Origin: Mesostigma viride
Taxonomy: Eukaryota > Streptophyta > Mesostigmatophyceae > Mesostigmatales > Mesostigmataceae
Direction of reading: 5' to 3'
Length of the DNA stretch: 64,000 nucleotides
NCBI GenBank assembly: GCA_009746045.1
Contig: RPFO01000065.1
Location: forward strand, 7,490,862 to 7,554,861
Below the pieces are notes generated by a model. The model did no database searches. It saw only the letters and a list, made by a program, of their open reading frames with translations, and was not told the origin of the DNA. The position numbers were made by a program, and so were the translations under genes. This document shows, in pieces, positions 51,597 through 64,000 of this stretch; positions within the stretch are counted from its first letter, which is position 1, and each line of letters starts with the position of its first letter.

Positions 51597-52009
51597 TTGC
51601 CACCGGCCATGCATGCGGAGTGAGGTGCACGTCAAAGGCTACTTCATTCCAGCTCGGCTATAGGCAGGCCGGGGCGATTCCTCAGCCGGGAGTCAGGGCG
51701 ACTGCGCTTAGGCTCATGCAGGTGATGCCGATGCTGGTGAGGCGAGCCTGGGCCGGAGCCGAGGCGACCACGTATACTAGTGCTTGACTAGTGGCACCGC
51801 TGCCTGCCGGGCCAAAGGGCGATCAAAGCTGCAGACGTATTTTCAGGGCTTAGCGTAGGCTGCGTTGCATAGAGAAGCGTTTGCTCGTCAAAATATTGCG
51901 TGATAGTTTCGGGAAAACATATCAGCGTGAGCTTCTTAGAAACATGAAGCGATTGTGATACCCGCGGCAAAATTTGGAGCTCAAATGTTGAAAGTTATGG
52001 GCGCCGCCG

Positions 52010-52084
52010 ACAGCCATCTTAGGGATATGTGTTACATATCCTCCCCACTGTGGGTGTGCTCTGTAATGAATGCATTAATTAATG
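52010..52084 (+). repeat. LINE-type 3' terminus with short (TTAA) tail
   Basis: TTAGGGATATGTGTTACATATCC followed by a C/G-rich patch and GCATTAATTAATGG, matching the terminus at 9622-9667. The body of the element upstream is not recognisable. Confidence 0.5.
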
Positions 52085-53452
52085 GCAGTCAAACTGACCT
52101 GCGTTGTCTGTAACAGCAGTGTGGGGTAGATGACATGTTTTTCTCTTGAATAGTGGATGGCGTTTGCATGGTGGACACAAGAGAAGGAAAAATATTTACT
52201 GTACAAATTAACACCACTAAACTAGGTAAGGGATAAAAGCAATTACAAGCCACTCGGAATCCATCAGAAATCCAGGAACATATGAGCAACATAACTTTCT
52301 CACGGTCATGCAGCCATGGGAAGCTATCATCTACTTGTCCAAGACCATTCGCAACAACGGCAACCACAGCAGAAGGATGGCATGACCAAGAGTGAATGGA
52401 TAGCTCATCAAATGTTGAGATGATCATCCATTAGAACAAGCAGCCATCCATGAATCGAAGTAGTGTCTGCAATCTGAATAGTTTGATAATGAATTGCAGG
52501 CCTCTGAAGCACATGTTCTATGTTAAATACACAACCACTATCTAAACTACGCCGACACGTACATAGAAAACGGGTGTACAGCGAAGAAGCCTCAACCACA
52601 GGACTGGCACATGGCCTCCCATAGAGGCACATGCATAATGAAGAAACAAATGCATGTGCCATTCAAGGACATTTTTGGCTCCCTTGGAACGAGGCGAGGA
52701 TTACTTTGCCACGCATTGGAATGTCCCGCGGTTCCGTAGCGGGCCGCGTGTGTCTGATCACTGACTCCAATCTCAAACACGCAACTCCAACATGCATCAT
52801 GGCCTGGTGGGACGCCTGAGAAGGCCTAACCCCATGGCAACCGCCCTCGTGGAATGTGGAAGAGTCAGGCTGAAGCAGCGCTGGTAGGGTATAATACGGA
52901 TCTGTAAGTGCTCAGGATACCACACTTAAAGGATAGAGGGGCCGCCCTTGTGAAGGTAGGTTAGCCGGAGACCTGCGCCGGTTTCAGGAGCGTATGTGCG
53001 AATGCTGAGAATATGCGATGGAGGCGATGCCCGCCACTGACTGGCAGTCCCTCCGCGCTTGGCCCTGGGGGGGAGGTTGGGATGCACATTGGAGAGGATG
53101 GCAGTACATCAATTCCCTTGCTAAGATGTTTGCCAACATACTACTAGAGGCTTGTTACTACATACCACTGTTGTAGTATGCACACAACTACTGACCTGCA
53201 CTGGTTGCCCCGTTGATGTCTTCCGAATGACATATCGTGGATAGAAGTCTAGGAGACGTACTGGGCAGGACTGGTGAAGCTTGCGACGGACTGTGCTACT
53301 TTGGAAGTGCAGCATACTTCAAGTACTCGAACCTGGAGGGTTGCTACTGCAAGAGAAAAGCTGTCACTGGCTAGCCGGGGAGGAATATGCACGGACTGCG
53401 AAGGGGGTGCGATGTCCATGTGGGGAAACGTGACCGTGCTAAAGCCTTTACT
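52085..53452. other. Spacer with no gene seen
   Basis: Only short open frames without motifs. It lies downstream of the minus-strand kinesin-like gene and may hold its 3' UTR or a last small exon. Confidence 0.4.
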
Positions 53453-53745
<293 letters not shown>

Positions 53746-54221
53746 GAGGGGAGAACTGAGATCTTGGGCTTCTGGACGTGTGGGCGAGTGGAGGGACAGT
53801 AGAAACAGCTTACTGAAAAAAGGAAGAAGAAAGCCAGGGACACTAGCGGAGACGATGAGTCAAGCATGCGACAGAGGGTCAGGGGATATAAGGGGGTAGA
53901 GAAAAAGTAGGGGAGTGGGGATAAGGCCGGCATGCACCTGCACAGTGTGGGGGGGTAAACTTGACGAATACGAAGGACAGGGCGGAGTCACGGGTTAGGG
54001 GCCATAAGGGACATCAAGAATAAGGGGCAATAGAATAAGGAAAGTCAAGAGCTAGGGGCAATGAAGACAAACACATTTGACTGATGTGTTCCGAGGAGAA
54101 GAAGGGAGGGAACGAGGAGCCGAGGGAGGAACAGAGGAGTGTCGAGAGTTGTGGCGCATCTGCAACGTGGGTGGACACGTTTGGTTATGGGTGGATAGTC
54201 TGACATATACCGAGGAGCATG

Positions 54222-54739
54222 GAGGAGTAGAGGGGAGTCAAGGATCAGGGCAGCGAGGAATAGAGGGGAGTCAAGGATCAGGGCAGCGAGGAATAGAGGG
54301 GAGTCAAGGATCAGGGCAGCGAGGAATAGAGGGGGGTCAAGGATCAGGGCAGCGAGGAATAGAGGGGAGTCAAGGATCAGGGCAGCGAGGAATAGAGGGG
54401 GGTCAAGGATCAGGGCAGCGAGGAATAGAGGGGAGTCAAGGATCAGGGCAGCGAGGAATAGAGGGGAGTCAAGGATCAGGGCAGCGAGGAGTAGAGGGGG
54501 GTCAAGGATCGGGGCAGCGAGGAATAGAGGGGAGTCAAGGATCAGGGCAGCAAGGAATAGAGGGGAGTCAAGGATCAGGGCAGCGAGGAATAGAGGGGGG
54601 TCAAGGATCAGGGCAGCGAGGAATAGAGGGGAGTCAAGGATCAGGGCAGCGAGGAGTAGAGGGGGGTCAAGGATCAGGGCAGCGAGGAGTAGAGGGGGGT
54701 CAAGGATCGGGGCAGCGAGGAATAGAGGGGAGTCAAGGA

Positions 54740-54759
<20 letters not shown>
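54222..54759. repeat. 33-bp minisatellite, about 16 copies, next to the kinesin-like gene end
   Basis: Unit core GGAATAGAGGGGAGTCAAGG then ATCAGGGCAGCGA. Copies differ at three main positions (GGAGT/GGGGT, AATAG/AGTAG, ATCAG/ATCGG). Its multiple-of-3 period opens long false frames (GIEGSQGSGQR and the antisense LILDSPLFLAA). It adjoins the last recognised exon. Confidence 0.95.
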
Positions 54760-63892
<9,133 letters not shown>

Positions 63893-64000
63893 CTGTAGGG
63901 GTAGGGGGGCCGGGAAGAGTAGGGGTGTCACGGAAGGATAGGGGCACCGTGATGGGATAGAGGATTAGAGAAGGGGTAGGGGGGTGGCAAAGGGAAAGGG

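Noticed and set aside
53870..53950. Possible last exon of the kinesin-like gene starting after CACTGTGCAG at about 53937
   Set aside because: The splice phase would fit, but the encoded peptide is short, has no similarity to the expected end of the NACK domain and cannot be supported.

Overview
The window is nuclear DNA of a eukaryote. It has spliceosomal GT-AG introns, long gene-poor stretches full of non-LTR retrotransposon debris, and very many simple repeats. A giant P-type PPR gene, a NACK-type kinesin tail, a Pro-rich extracellular linker of the PPPRSPPPP type and GC-rich coding sequence suggest a green alga or a close relative. I cannot name the species from sequence alone.

Layout. 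1-493 (-): 5' part of a P-loop NTPase (AAA_28-like), cut by the left edge. 958-2921, 10506-12241 and 12240-14567: three related elements with split direct repeats, a layout known from PAT/DIRS-type tyrosine-recombinase retroelements, without recognisable enzymes. 4484-5827 (+): intronless cytochrome P450 whose segments resemble animal aromatase (CYP19). 6430-18870: nested, broken LINE copies and ORF1-like copies whose 3' ends carry simple-repeat tails; some tails are expanded into pentanucleotide arrays (up to about 800 bp). 19545-38546 (-): one PPR gene reconstructed from 11 phase-compatible exons (2,044 codons before the stop), most introns holding tandem repeats of different kinds. 38547-39269: divergent promoter region. 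39270-45237 (+): a five-exon gene for a predicted type I membrane protein (846 aa) with a signal peptide, an alpha/beta-hydrolase domain like conditioned-medium-factor proteins, a Pro-rich linker, one membrane helix and a short tail. 45753-52084: LINE/ORF1-like remnants and unassigned sequence. 54740-63892 (-): six phase-compatible exons of a large, mostly disordered protein with an IQ-like motif and a C-terminal NACK/DUF3490-like domain; the expected motor domain would lie beyond the right edge.

The host genes do not form an operon or a visible common pathway. The PPR gene and the hydrolase gene are divergently transcribed from a 723-bp shared upstream region. All exon models were derived by hand from splice consensus and reading phase; no search or alignment was run. 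Family assignments rest on remembered family motifs.
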